DNA of 64,000 nt, from assembly GCA_019915015.1 (NCBI GenBank), contig JAHBBC010000044.1, forward strand, positions 62,001 to 126,000, read 5' to 3'. The stretch comes from Auriscalpium vulgare. Lineage: Eukaryota > Basidiomycota > Agaricomycetes > Russulales > Auriscalpiaceae. The notes below the pieces were generated by a model. That model was not told the origin of the DNA and did no database searches. It saw nothing but the letters and a program-made list of their open reading frames with translations. Position 1 is the stretch's first letter. Every line of letters starts with the position of its first letter. A program made the position numbers and the translations under genes. Of this stretch, positions 1 to 9,978 are shown one piece after another.

Positions 1-1010
1 GAATTGGCGCCAGGCAGTAATGCGGCGGCGAAGCGTGTTCTGTTTCTCCCTGAAAGTGATGGCTTCGTTAGTAAGATTTTTCTTACGCTTGCGCCTGCCA
101 TCAGCGCCCTCATCGTTTTCGTCCGCGGCCGGTTGCAGCAGCTTCTTCTGGAGTGCGCGAAGAACACGTCTACAAACTGATAGTCATCCACAGTGCGACA
201 CTTGCTAACTCGTCACTTACTGTTGCTCTTCAATGTCGAACCCAATATGAATGAAGACGCTGGCGGTCGTCTCATGTGGGGATAGATGTCCGCGAGAGGC
301 TTCCAGCGCTTCTTCATTGATCAATTCTAGCCGAACGTCCGCCAGGGTCGTCACTTCGGCGAAACACACGTAATTAGCACTTGATCCGTAGCCTATCACA
401 ATGACTCACCGGTGTCGGGGTCTTTGTACGGATTCTGCGCGGTCTTGTCCTTGTCGTACACTCGCATCATCTCTGTCCATTCCTCGCGCAAGGCCAAAGA
501 GATGTTCTGAGACATCTCCTTGAACTTGGGACGGTGCTTGGCAAGTGCATCGACGGCCGTCTTCAGCAACTTCTTCAGTGCGGTACCTTAAACGTCACAA
601 TAAGCACACTGATCCGTTGATTCCCCGAGATAACGTACCGATCCTGATGGTCTTGCGCCAATTGAAAGCTCCGAGGATGTCGTCGAGCGACTCCTGGCGC
701 TGCGGACCACCCATTTCCCGTGTACTCAAGGCTACAGGGTTGAGGTCAGCCCAGCCTGCCTCAACGGACTCACCTTGAGTATGCCCAACACCGAACATTT
801 CGTTGTACGACAACTTTTCTTGGCAGTCTTGACCGTGGGCGATGAGGTGGAATTTCGGCACAGCCCAGTTGATGTCGAGCAAAGCGAGATCCAGGCCGCG
901 TGCCTCGGAATAGCGGGCCATCCTAGTGTAGAAATTCGTGAGAAGGATTGTTGACACCGGGTAGGCTGAGCTTGAGCGCGCCAAGTAACATATAGTCCAT
1001 GCAGGAGTAT
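1..1010 (-). pseudogene. KDZ transposase, C-terminal part of a split gene
   Basis: Read on the minus strand from about 1010 this encodes the C-terminal part of a KDZ (Kyakuja-Dileera-Zisupton) DNA transposase. It starts at the motif CMDYMLLGAL, followed by VPKFHLIAHG, GVGHTQGE, AGWADLNP and the tail motif GFDIEEQQ, all typical of the family. Introns with GT..AG ends fit near 400-360 and 225-200, and the last exon stays open through base 1, so the gene continues to the left. The usual SYDIACQW segment between GALKLS and NFYTRM is missing and the frame changes there (about 955-935), so this part is probably defective. Its N-terminal half is at 7130-8819. The family is clear; activity is unlikely. 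Confidence 0.82.
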
Positions 1011-2160
1011 TACGATTACTCTTAATCGTTTCTTTCTTCAACCAAGTCAGGCCAAAACGTGAACACATTATAAGTCGCTTTAGGAAATAGATCCCACGGT
1101 CAAGTCGCGCCGTCCCAACTGCCTTTTTCAGTAATTCTTGTCAAAGCAGGTCCTGCCGCACCTTGCAGGATCCTCACACTTCAACTATAGCACTAGCATG
1201 GTTCTCATTACGAGTACTCTTAATTATGATTCCTCCTAATCATTTATTTCCTCCATCAGTCAGGCGAAATGCATGCATTAGAAAGATTGCTCTAGGAGAT
1301 ATGTCCCAAAGCTTGGACTAAAGTCAAGTCGTGTCATCCCACCTGCCTAATTCTGTAATTCTTAGCTAAGTAGCTCCTGCCCTGTGATTTACACACCTTT
1401 GCATTGCAAAGACACTCGTGTCTGCGAGTATTTTGCATTTTCCAAGCTAATTAGCATTGATATACACATGATACCAATTGTTCTCAAGTCAGAAGAGAAG
1501 GCCTTCTAACTTCCCTTTTTGGTAACATGTTCCCACGGGGTGACAATGGTGAGGTTGGCAATTGGGAGGGCTGTAGTTGCTAACTACCATGCATTATATA
1601 TACCACAAGTGTTGAAAGGATGTTGATCATGTGAATAGCCAATGATATGATTCCTCAACAAGCGTGGGAAAATGACGCAGTTGAATCAGGCAGACTGAGA
1701 TTTTTGCCGGTCAATGAGTCATTGCTTACTAATCCCGGGGATAAAGTACCTGGTTACCCGGCAATTGAGCAATTTTTAGCTATGTAGCTCCTGCCCAATG
1801 ATTTTCAACACCTTCTCACTTCCAAAGACACTCATGTCTGCAAGTATTTTGCGTTTTGCAAGCTAACCAGCAACAATATGAACATATTTTCAATTGTTCT
1901 CAAGTCAGCAAAAAATTCTGCACAGGTTCCATTTTAGGTAAAACTTTCCCACGGGTAGGCCAAACAAGCACCATGACGCATCAACCGGCACTTTCAACTG
2001 TGTGCATATTTAAACGCGTCATGGTGCACAAACCCGGCTACTACAATACCCGGGCTGAATATTTATATTATTGAAAAGTCGCACAGAGGGGGAATTGAAC
2101 CTACAACCTCTTGGTTCTTTACAACAACCAAGAGTATTAACCACTACACTACAAGGCCAT
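1011..2160 (-). mobile_element. Composite SINE-like element, copy 1 (tRNA-like head, hairpin tail)
   Basis: On the minus strand the unit starts with a tRNA-like head (2158-2080) and continues into a body (ATTCAGCCCGGGTATTGTAG) shared with a second copy at 16385-17125. A 3' module follows (CGACTTGACCGTGGGA, then GGCCTGACTTGG). The unit ends in the hairpin ACGATTAAGAGTAATCGT at 1012-1029. The module is repeated inside the element (about 1955-1740, 1545-1235 and 1150-1011), with a degenerate copy of the tail near 1240-1210. No coding capacity is seen. Calling it a SINE is an inference from the head, the shared body and the short tail repeat. Confidence 0.6.
2080..2158 (-). promoter_or_regulatory. 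tRNA-like internal Pol III promoter (A and B boxes)
   Basis: The minus strand carries an A-box-like TAGTGTAGTGG (about 2152-2142) and a B-box-like GGTTCAATTCC (2101-2091) at tRNA-like spacing. The acceptor arms do not pair (GGCCTTG against TCTGTGC), so this is a tRNA-derived promoter rather than a functional tRNA. The same arrangement recurs at 16391-16452. Confidence 0.6.
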
Positions 2161-2271
2161 TTAGCTTTGTAGGATATGTACAGTAGTTGTTGACCTTCTA
2201 TTTTCTCCTGCCCTACAAGACAGTTTGCTCTTTGCATCAATTTCTTTCCCCTTCTTTGGTACTTTGGGACA

Positions 2272-2294
2272 ATATATATATATATATATATATA
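2272..2294. repeat. (TA)n microsatellite
   Basis: About eleven uninterrupted TA units lie immediately outside the left arm of the fold-back structure. Confidence 0.9.
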
Positions 2295-2803
2295 GCTACA
2301 ATTATTGTGATTTGCAAAATGGAGGAGAATTACTGAAAAAAAAGAGTTCAAAGGTCCTCGACCCGTGGGCTGCGGCGCCACCAGGTGCCGTGGCTTCGCT
2401 CTTGACTCCAATGCTTACACATCGCTGCTGCTTCCCACAACATGTGACACGTCGTCGCTGTCGTGCTGACGCGCCACGCAACATCGACAACACGTATCTC
2501 AGCTTCTACTGCGCCTGTGGAGGCGGTTCTGGGCTCAATCGAGATAGTGATGTATACTATCATGACTGATTCACATATACATGCAATTCTATGGTGCTAC
2601 TGTGGATAGAAATTACATACATGTGAAAATGAAGTACAACTCTTTTGCCGTGAAATACAGCATCAGATAAAACTCTTGGGCGTCATAGAAATACATGACA
2701 TCCAAGCCCTCGATTGAGCCCGGAACCGCCTCCATAGGCGTAGTGGAAGCCAAGATACACATTGTCGATGTCGTGTGGCGCGTCAGCACAACGGTGACGA
2801 CGC

Positions 2804-4665
2804 TGATACGCCTCGCTCCATGCTGCGAGGCGATCATTACAAAATTTTCACACTTTCATCAAGTCGACAGACACACAATTCCAAAGATCGCAGCATCGCA
2901 CAGCAGTGCTCCAACCACCCGATTAGTTCTTCCAACCGCTCGCAAGATTGGAGTCTTGCAGAGCAGTCACGCAATCGGAATCATACCTTGGACACCACAC
3001 TCGCGCCAGCAACGCCGTTGCACACAGCACACACAGTCATCCGACCACTTGCTCGTTGTTCCGACTGCCGCCACGCGACCTCGAGCACAGCATCTCCCAC
3101 AGCTGTCATAACGCGTCGGAATCCCATCAGACATTTTGATTGTTGGGATCGTTGTTTCAGCACGTGCGCCACGTCTCTCCGATGTCTCTGCGACTTCCGA
3201 GTACCCCCACAGTCGCGCCATTGTCCTCCAACCATTGTCCAGCTCAGTGCTCAAGTTCGCGCTACATATATTCGATCACGATCGTTCTGCGGTCGGACCA
3301 GCACTCCGATTATCCCTCCACCGCTCTGACCATTGCACACGCAATACCGGAGCATTCTTCCGACCGTCTGACGAGTCGCAAAATCACCACACTCACCTGC
3401 AGCCCCCTCGCACGTCGGAGTGTATTCTACCACTCACCAGCCACACCTCCATTGTCTCCTTTTCTAGTCGTAATGTCTTGTTCAACTGTGTAGGATGTCT
3501 CTCCCGCACTCCTTGATAGCGCAGATTGTTTTCCATGTGCTTGCACTGTCCTCCTGATAAGCGCTGATCACTTGCTCTACATTGTTCTATACAGCCTCAC
3601 AGACCTTCTGATATGTCCTATTGACTCTCCTCCATTGTCTGTACCATGTGCAACTTGTGCACCATTGTTTGCTTTTGTTCCAACTGTTTTCCTTTGTTCC
3701 GACTTCATTCTTGATCGGACTTGTACTGCAGCGGTCAAAACATATAAATAGCGGTCGCATCCATACTGCAATACAGATTCAGTTCCCCCCCATAGTTTAG
3801 ATCTCATTCGGAGCACAGCAGCTCCGTCTCTATTGTATAGTTAGCTCGAGGCAAGCTTTGTCAACTTTGCCTTTGCCTTTGTCTTCGTCGTCGTCTTGCG
3901 CACTCAGCTCATTGTTCTCCTCCCTCTCATCTTATTCCATCATCATCGCATCCGCTGTTGCCCTCGCACTTCATCGCTCCGAGCGTCCTGCAACATCGGA
4001 GATCGCAATTGTGTTCCGCTCGTCCCGCAGCGATCGCAACATGAATCGGTATACTTGCACCACTCATCCCTATCTTCCGACCATCGCCCCCGCTCCTCTG
4101 ACCATCCACACGGTTCTCTGTCATTGCCTGCACGACTCATCGTTGCTCCTACCGTCTTGCGACATCAGAGATCCCAGCCCCGCTTCCATTTGTCCTGTCG
4201 CGGTTGCACCCTCAATCGCACTACTCCCACCACTCAACCCGACATTCCGACCTGTGCCTCTACTCCTTCGACTGTTCGCACGATCGCAACAGTTCAGCGT
4301 TGTTGCCCGCACCCCTCGTCGTCGTTCCGACCACCTCGCAACGCCGTCGCGCATCACGCATCAGAGCCACACTCTGCACACCTTCGTTGACGGTTGTACG
4401 CACCGCGTCCAGTTTCTCACAGTCGCTCGCACCACGTCTCCTCACCTCCGGACCCTTGTCGGCACAGTTCTCCGACCGTTTGCGCACTTTGATCCACCTC
4501 TCCGACCGCACACACCTCCTGCGCACCTCGTCGGAGACACGCATCCAATCATCTTTGGGACCCTGACACCCACTCGTACACACACATCATCACGGTACCC
4601 TCCTCAGCGCTCTAGGGATCTGGTATCACACACATTTACCACCCTACTACTGTGGGTGCCCATCA
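2804..4665 (+). mobile_element. Solo-LTR-like element, copy A, with 4-bp target duplication
   Basis: The 1862 bp element begins TGATACGCCTCG and ends GGGTGCCCATCA, giving TGAT..ATCA ends as in LTRs. It is flanked by ACGC (2800-2803) and ACGT (4666-4669). The uninterrupted left arm of the fold-back carries a single ACGT at the equivalent site (about 2456). It is rich in TCCGACC and CGCAG motifs, has a TATA box at 3743-3750 and encodes no recognisable protein. Copies are at 13031-14677, 4971-5521 (continuing at 6897) and 52685-53226. Confidence 0.65.
3743..3750 (+). promoter_or_regulatory. TATA box in LTR-like copy A
   Basis: TATAAATA lies between two direct GCGGTC repeats. Copy B at 13.95 kb has lost this segment, with a single GCGGTC remaining. 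Confidence 0.45.
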
Positions 4666-4845
4666 ACGTGTCACATGTTGTGGGAAGCAGCGGCGAGAGT
4701 GCGGCGGCTATATGTAAGTGTCAGAGTCAAAAGCAGAGCTGCGGCACTCGGTGGCGCCACAGCCAACGGGTCGAGGACCTTTGAACTCTTTTTTTTCAGT
4801 GATTCTCATCCATTTTGCAAATCACAATAATGCAAACACAATATA

Positions 4846-4970
4846 TAGAGTTGAGAAAATATAGCCAATACATATCTACCATCTGTGTCCAGATCATCTT
4901 AATGGTTACAAGTGCTCACTCTTTGTAGGATATCATATATATAATACATGATAGGGCTAAGCAATAGGTT
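4846..4970. other. AT-rich spacer
   Basis: A short AT-rich stretch between the fold-back and LTR-like copy C. No feature was recognised. Confidence 0.5.
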
Positions 4971-5521
4971 GATACGCCTCGTTCCATGCTGCCATGCGAT
5001 CATTGGGAAATTTTTGCCCTTTTGTCAAGTCGACAGCCACATAATAATTTCGGAAATTGAGGTGTTTCACAGCAACAGCAGCGTTCAGATCATTCAAGTA
5101 GTCTTTCCGAATGTTTGCAAGGTAGGAGCCAGAGTTCTCACCATTGCAGTCTTGCAGAACATTTCATGATCAAAAGTGCACCTTGGACAGCACCCTTGGA
5201 CCATCAACCCAGTGGCACGACCTGCACATAGTCGTCCAACCTGCTCTCATCATTCCAATGGCCACCATGCAACCTCAAGCACAACATCTCCCACAGCTGT
5301 CACAACTCGTCAGAATGCTATCAGACATGTTTACTGTTGAGATTGTCATCAGAATGTGTGCATGATGCCACTCCAGTCACTGTGACATCTGTATTCCTCT
5401 GCAGTCGCACCATTGTCCTGCAACCATTGTCCACCTCAGTTCTTGTACTCGCACTGCATCGTTCTGATCCTGATTGTTTTGTATTTTCGTTAGCGTCCCG
5501 ATTATTGCCTCAGGATTCTGA
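4971..5521 (+). mobile_element. LTR-like element, copy C, left part
   Basis: It begins TGATACGCCTCGTTCC, like copy A, and follows it with many substitutions, mainly CpG to TpG/CpA changes. It is interrupted at 5522 by the 1.4 kb element. The family sequence resumes at about 6897 (CACCATTCCGGAGCATTC) for roughly 80 bp. Confidence 0.65.
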
Positions 5522-6895
5522 CTTGGGGTCAGTGGCCATTGCAAGCATGGCAGTACAATCACTATAATCATTCTTGTTATTTTTACTTTTCTTACATATT
5601 ACATATGATAACAACAGATGCTAAGCCACTATATTCTCTACTCAGTGTATTAGGCTCAGTTTAATTATAACTTAACACATGCTATTCGGTTTCTGTGGAT
5701 AGAGCACAGGCTCCAGTCTGGCTGTGTGTGGAACCAGAATTGTGATATGTGACATATGCAGGTATATATTTAGTGGGGTTTCATGTACTCCACCTGGTAC
5801 TAACAGATCCTATAGTTTCAACTTAGCATGCTCAGCAATAGTTTCATACCCATCTGTCTGTAATTCTAACAGCTCAAAGACTTTGTAAGGTCCAGAGAGG
5901 TAATTCATTCTGCATGGGAGCGTCATCTACACTCATAAAGTCTGGGAGACGCAGTGAAAGATATATTGCAAAATGTTTAATTCAAAGACAAAGAGAAGAT
6001 AAAATGTATGCAGTTCTGACAGAGTATTGCTTGAATTTATTACATATCGTTGCCTAAGTGTGCCTTTGACCTACCTAAAAATGGTACAAATCACATAAAT
6101 AGAGTTTGGTACATTGACTTATTATACTGAGGAATTATGATCATTTTACAATGGCAACTGAAATATTAACTCTATATATATTGTATATAAAGTGATAAAC
6201 ATATGAAATGAAGGCTATACAGCCCTCCTGTAGAGTCATATGATACATGATGAAATAGAGCTGACTTTTAGGAGTCCAGTGATACCAAGATTGTCCTGAT
6301 TGAATAAGAATTGGCTAAGATATGGTCTGCTCTGAATCCGTGGGAATAATATACCATCTTTGGTCCTACCTCGGGTATTTACGGCCATCCAGGTGTCGCA
6401 CTTGTGAAAGTGCGACACCTGGATGGCCGTAAACACCCGGGTGGCTATTCCTATGCCTATATATGGTAACTCAAATGGCAACACATATATATATACCTTT
6501 TGAAGCTACTTCAAAGGACCTTTTACGCTATTCTATGAGGTCCCTTCATATCCTAGTCCCCAGGTCCCAAATAGGGTACATTTCGAGTACCGTGGGAAAG
6601 TACTACCAAAAATAGTAAGTATGAACACTTGCTTTGTAAGCTTAGATCACTCAAAATCACGCTCATATCTGTACTCATTGGCCCAGAAATTGCAAAATAC
6701 TGTCGTAAACGCGACACTTTTCATAATTCATATATGCAAGAGAGACCTAGGAATCAAAGCTGACAGAGATATACCATATTAGGCAGGAGTCACGACGCGA
6801 CTTGACCGTGGGAGCCAACTTCCTAGAGCGACTCATAAAAATGTGCGACGAAAAGCCTGACCTGTGGATTAAATAAACGATTATAGTAATCGTAA
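5522..6895 (+). mobile_element. 1.4 kb non-autonomous element (E1), copy 1
   Basis: It starts CTTGGGGTCAGTGGCC and ends ACGATTATAGTAATCGTAA. A near-identical copy is at 9979-11368 and a truncated one at 54940-55297. The 5' motif ACAATTACTATAATCATT is approximately inverse to the 3' end, giving about 18 bp of imperfect inverted repeat; each end also folds on itself. It carries a long hairpin at 6369-6444. Its 3' 110 bp resembles the 3' module of the SINE-like elements. No transposase or reverse transcriptase is encoded. It interrupts LTR-like copy C, so it inserted later. Confidence 0.65.
6369..6444. repeat. Long hairpin in E1 copy 1
   Basis: Arms of about 31-35 bp (core GGCCATCCAGGTGTCGCACTT and its inverse complement, 21 bases split here as GGCCATCCAGG and TGTCGCACTT) surround a 4-base loop GTGA at 6404-6407. 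In copy 2 the loop is TCAC, the inverse complement. Confidence 0.85.
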
Positions 6896-6896
6896 T

Positions 6897-7010
6897 CACC
6901 ATTCCGGAGCATTCTTACCGGACAACATTGCAACACTCACCTCCGACCACCTAGTGCATCGGAGCATGCAGGACGTTGAGCTACCACCCAGTGATAGAGA
7001 CAATCCCCAA
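6897..7010 (+). mobile_element. LTR-like element, copy C, right remnant
   Basis: It resumes the LTR-like family sequence directly after E1 copy 1 (CGGAGCATTC, CACTCACCTCCGACC). Similarity fades after about 6975. Confidence 0.5.
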
Positions 7011-7127
7011 GCCTAGACTGTCAGCAATTTTGCTTGGGTATATTTAATGGCCAAGCCCCTCTCCCCCCTGCCCCCTAAATGATTAAGAGTAATTGTACTG
7101 CCATGCTTGCACTGGCTATTTCCCACC
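7011..7127 (-). repeat. Element 5' terminus (CTTGG..GCATGGCAGTAC type), inverse orientation
   Basis: On the minus strand it reads CTTGGTGGGAAATAGCC, then GCATGGCAGTACAATTAC, then a G-rich stretch and GCTTGGCCAT. A close relative is at 53306-53445. It is the boundary of the 6.1 kb block that splits the KDZ gene, and it matches the 5' ends of the E1 elements. Confidence 0.55.
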
Positions 7128-7129
7128 AA

Positions 7130-8819
7130 GTCTGCAAGGTGCTGTGAGTAGAGAGTAAACACATTAAGTGCAGCACGAACCGTTCGCCTTTAGCTAAGTC
7201 ACCGAAAGCATGTCGAAGATAGTAACAATGCTGGGAGCATATGACGGTGCCAACGCCGTTGATGCTGAAGCGCTTGAGTGCCGGCGTATTCGCATGATCG
7301 ATCGCGAAGTGATTAGAGTCGCAGTGCTTCATCTATAGTACAACAAAATGAGAGGCGCAGTAGAGCAAGACGGCGCCGGACTTACCTCCTTCTCATCCGC
7401 GTATTTCGCGACATGCACGGCGTAGTCGGCCTTCTTGACAAAGTAACCCCACCCAGGCGAAAGTTCGATGTCTTTCACTCCGCGATTCTTCATCTTGAGC
7501 TTGAAGTTCGCATCTATCGCCAGATACGCAGCATGTTTCCATCTGGAAGGGCATGTTAGCGTTGCGTAAATGGAAATTTTGTTCTCACTTTTCATTCTCA
7601 GGCGCCGCCTCCCATCCTTCAGGCATGTTTCTCCCGGGGTGCGGGCAGAGCGGGCATTCCACGACGAGTTCTCCGGGTGTGGTTGCATCAACACCGGCCT
7701 CGTCGTGCCCTCTCCCGGCGCGCTTGAGCATGCGGATGTGCCTGAAGCAGCGCACCGAACGTAGGAATTCCTTGTACCTGTACTGTGTCGATGTTAGCAG
7801 ATACAGCGGTATCAGTTGTACGCGTTGCGCACCTTAGTCTTCTGCGTACCAAGACCGTCCGTCAGGCGCTCCAGGCCGCACCAGAAGTTGTAAGCGCTGA
7901 TTTTGCTCTGAACTGTGAGAGCGTGAAACGTCTTGAGCGTGCAGAAAGTGATGGCGGTCTGCGGGCGTTCAACAGTTGCAGGCCAAAGAGACGCACGGAG
8001 AAGTTGAACAAAGTGTTGAGATGAACCGATGCGCGCGCAGTCGCAGAAGTCGACTTGAAGTTCATGGATGCCGGTGATGTCAATGACCGTCAATGGCGTG
8101 TCCTTCTGGAAGGTTAAAGGGCATGCGTGCCCGTCGTGGCCCAGTTGTATGCGAAGGCCGGTGTTTCGCAGCGTGTACCTGTCAAAGAAAAAGCCGTTCC
8201 ACCTCTGCGCTCAAAGTTGTCAGACCGTCATGAGTTCCATATAGCGTGATACTACTCACCTGCAGCCTATGAAGAGGACTAGCATGATGCCTCTTAACAA
8301 CACATGCGCGGCAGACGAGCAGCCCACCCATGCAGTCAATACACCTCACATCTCCGCGCTCTCCACTCTCACAACTCGGGTCAGTGCACAACGACACGTC
8401 ATCTTTGTTTCCTAGTCCCTTGAGCCGAAGGACTTCTTGAAGGAAAACCTCACGAAAGGGCAGCCAGTCCTCCAGTGGTTTTGCTTTGCCCTGCCGTCGG
8501 GTGAGCTCGCAAGAAGGCGAGTAAAAGCACACAAACAGACCTGTCGATAGCGCCTTCTCCGTTTCTTCAATTGAGGGATCTCAACGGGGATTGGATCTTC
8601 GTGAGTGTACTCGTCCTGCGTGACAGTTTCCTCGGGAGCAGAAGAGCCAGCTGGAGGGTCGACAGTTTCTTGGTAGTGCCTGGTGGAGTGTTGGACACGT
8701 TGACGCGATGAGCCGGCATGCACAGATATGTTGATGTGCTGAGAGTAGATAGGGGGAGGAGGTTCGTCGTCGTCGCTCATCCTCCGAGCAATGGCGCATG
8801 GGTGCTTGCGTTTACCCAT
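7130..8819 (-). pseudogene. KDZ transposase with CxC2 domain, N-terminal half
   Basis: The start codon is at 8819 (MGKRKHPC). The basic linker KKRRRRYRQ is followed by an intron (about 8537-8488). The CxC2 region follows, with CTDPSCES, CIDCMG and CRACVVKRH, then ITGIHELQVDFCDC, FHALTVQSK and YRYKEFLRSV. The transposase core opens with AIDANFKLK, GWGYFV, CDSNHFAIDHANTPAL, GVGTVICSQH and GDLAKGER. At least five introns with GT..AG ends keep the frame, and no stop is seen in the exons. It stops at 7130, where the next expected residues (YSCMDYMLLGAL) are found at about 1005. The gene was therefore cut by an insertion, not by loss. Confidence 0.85.
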
Positions 8820-9019
8820 GGCTGGAGTACAGTATGTCGCAGATTGTCGTCTTGCGCGCGTCGACGCTGAGAGCTTAAGTAAGCAGTGCGGCTAGCCTGA
8901 TCCTGATCCTGAGCCCGACAGATCCCCTAAGAATCAGTGAGCCTATCTACAGCTTCGAGGTACATAGGGTAATCCATGATGAATGAAATGCTACGGTATC
9001 CTAAAGGGCCCCCACAGAG

Positions 9020-9460
9020 AGAGTCTGTTATCTACTAGCTGGCAATCAAGCAGCATAATCTCACAAGGCTAGCTGATAGATATGATTTGCTATCTACTGT
9101 ACAAGCCATTGTAGACAAAGATCAAATGGATCCCGAGCTTCTGGATGATAGATATGTTGTTTTATGAGAGATGAGGAGGAATCATGAGGTGCTAGCTCGT
9201 AGACATGGTCTGTTATCTACTACAATGGTCTGTTATCTACTGACAACCTGTTATCTACTGAGGAGTAAACAAACAAAGATCCATAAAATCCCAAACATTT
9301 GGGCAGTAGATAAGCACTGTGATCTACCAGGCAAGCAGCCAAACAAGGAGCGGATCCCCCAGGACTGGATTTCAGATATACACTGTTATCTACTAGCGGT
9401 TATCTTATAGAGCAATCATATAGATATGGTTTGCTATCTACTATGATGTAATCTACTACT
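9020..9460. repeat. Cluster of TATCTACT motifs
   Basis: GTTATCTACT or GCTATCTACT occurs about seven times on the plus strand (near 9025, 9085, 9210, 9230, 9248, 9388, 9430), with one inverse copy near 9305 and variants nearby. The pattern resembles subterminal transposase-binding repeats, but no transposase is adjacent. Confidence 0.55.
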
Positions 9461-9978
9461 TGGTGGGAAATGGCCAGTGCACGCATGGCAGTACAATTAC
9501 TCTTAATCGTTGGGAGGGAGGAGGGCAGGTATCTTCTTGATTTGAAGATAGACTGAATTACAGATTATCAACAAAGGCGTTGTGTCAGCCATAAGGTAGA
9601 TGTTGCTTGGGTTAACACGTGTCTTGTCCGGAAGAACAAGTTTGTTATGTCCTTCTTGCCCCAGATCTTCTTCCCCTTTGTGGAATCAGTGAGGATATTC
9701 TCAATACACGAAAGGGGTAAGAGTCTGGGACAGTTTTGGCATTGAGCACACTGTAGTTGTTCACCTCCTGTGGGAGGGTGGTGAAGTCTGTCTTCAGGAT
9801 GATAAAGGCGGGCAACACCTAGGGACTCAACAAGGGGGCAAATCCTCCCCGTGGCCACATGCTAGTTGAGGAGGGTGCACCATGCTTTGTAGTCCTTGCA
9901 AGGACAGCTGTATGATTGTGTTGCAATTTTCTGCATAGCATCCTTGAGTCAGATGCGGTGATAGAGGGCCAAGATTCA
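9459..9978 (+). other. Element terminus followed by unassigned sequence
   Basis: CTTGGTGGGAAATGGCC with GCATGGCAGTACAATTAC at 9459-9510 is another copy of the element 5' terminus. The rest, to 9978, contains a short minus-strand reading frame (9568-9858) with no recognisable domain. It may be a captured gene fragment, since coding-like sequence stops exactly at E1 copy 2. Confidence 0.35.

Larger units (their letters stand above)
2290..4845. repeat. Fold-back: two inverted copies of one repeat, the right one split by an LTR-like element
   Basis: The sequence 2295-2550 (landmarks GTGATTTGCAAAATGG, GTTCAAAGGTCCTCGACC, CACAACATGTGACACGT) is present in inverse complement at 4845-4666 and then 2799-2695. 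The inverted copy is interrupted by the 1.86 kb element at 2804-4665. The arms are clearly homologous but diverged. No transposase is seen. It may be the palindromic remnant of a fold-back transposon or two head-to-head insertions. Confidence 0.7.

Noticed and set aside
2080..2158. A tRNA gene
   Set aside because: A and B boxes are present but the acceptor stem does not pair, and the unit is part of a repeated element.
3858..4784. A 308-codon plus-strand gene
   Set aside because: Lies within the solo-LTR-like repeat; the corresponding frame is not kept in copy B.
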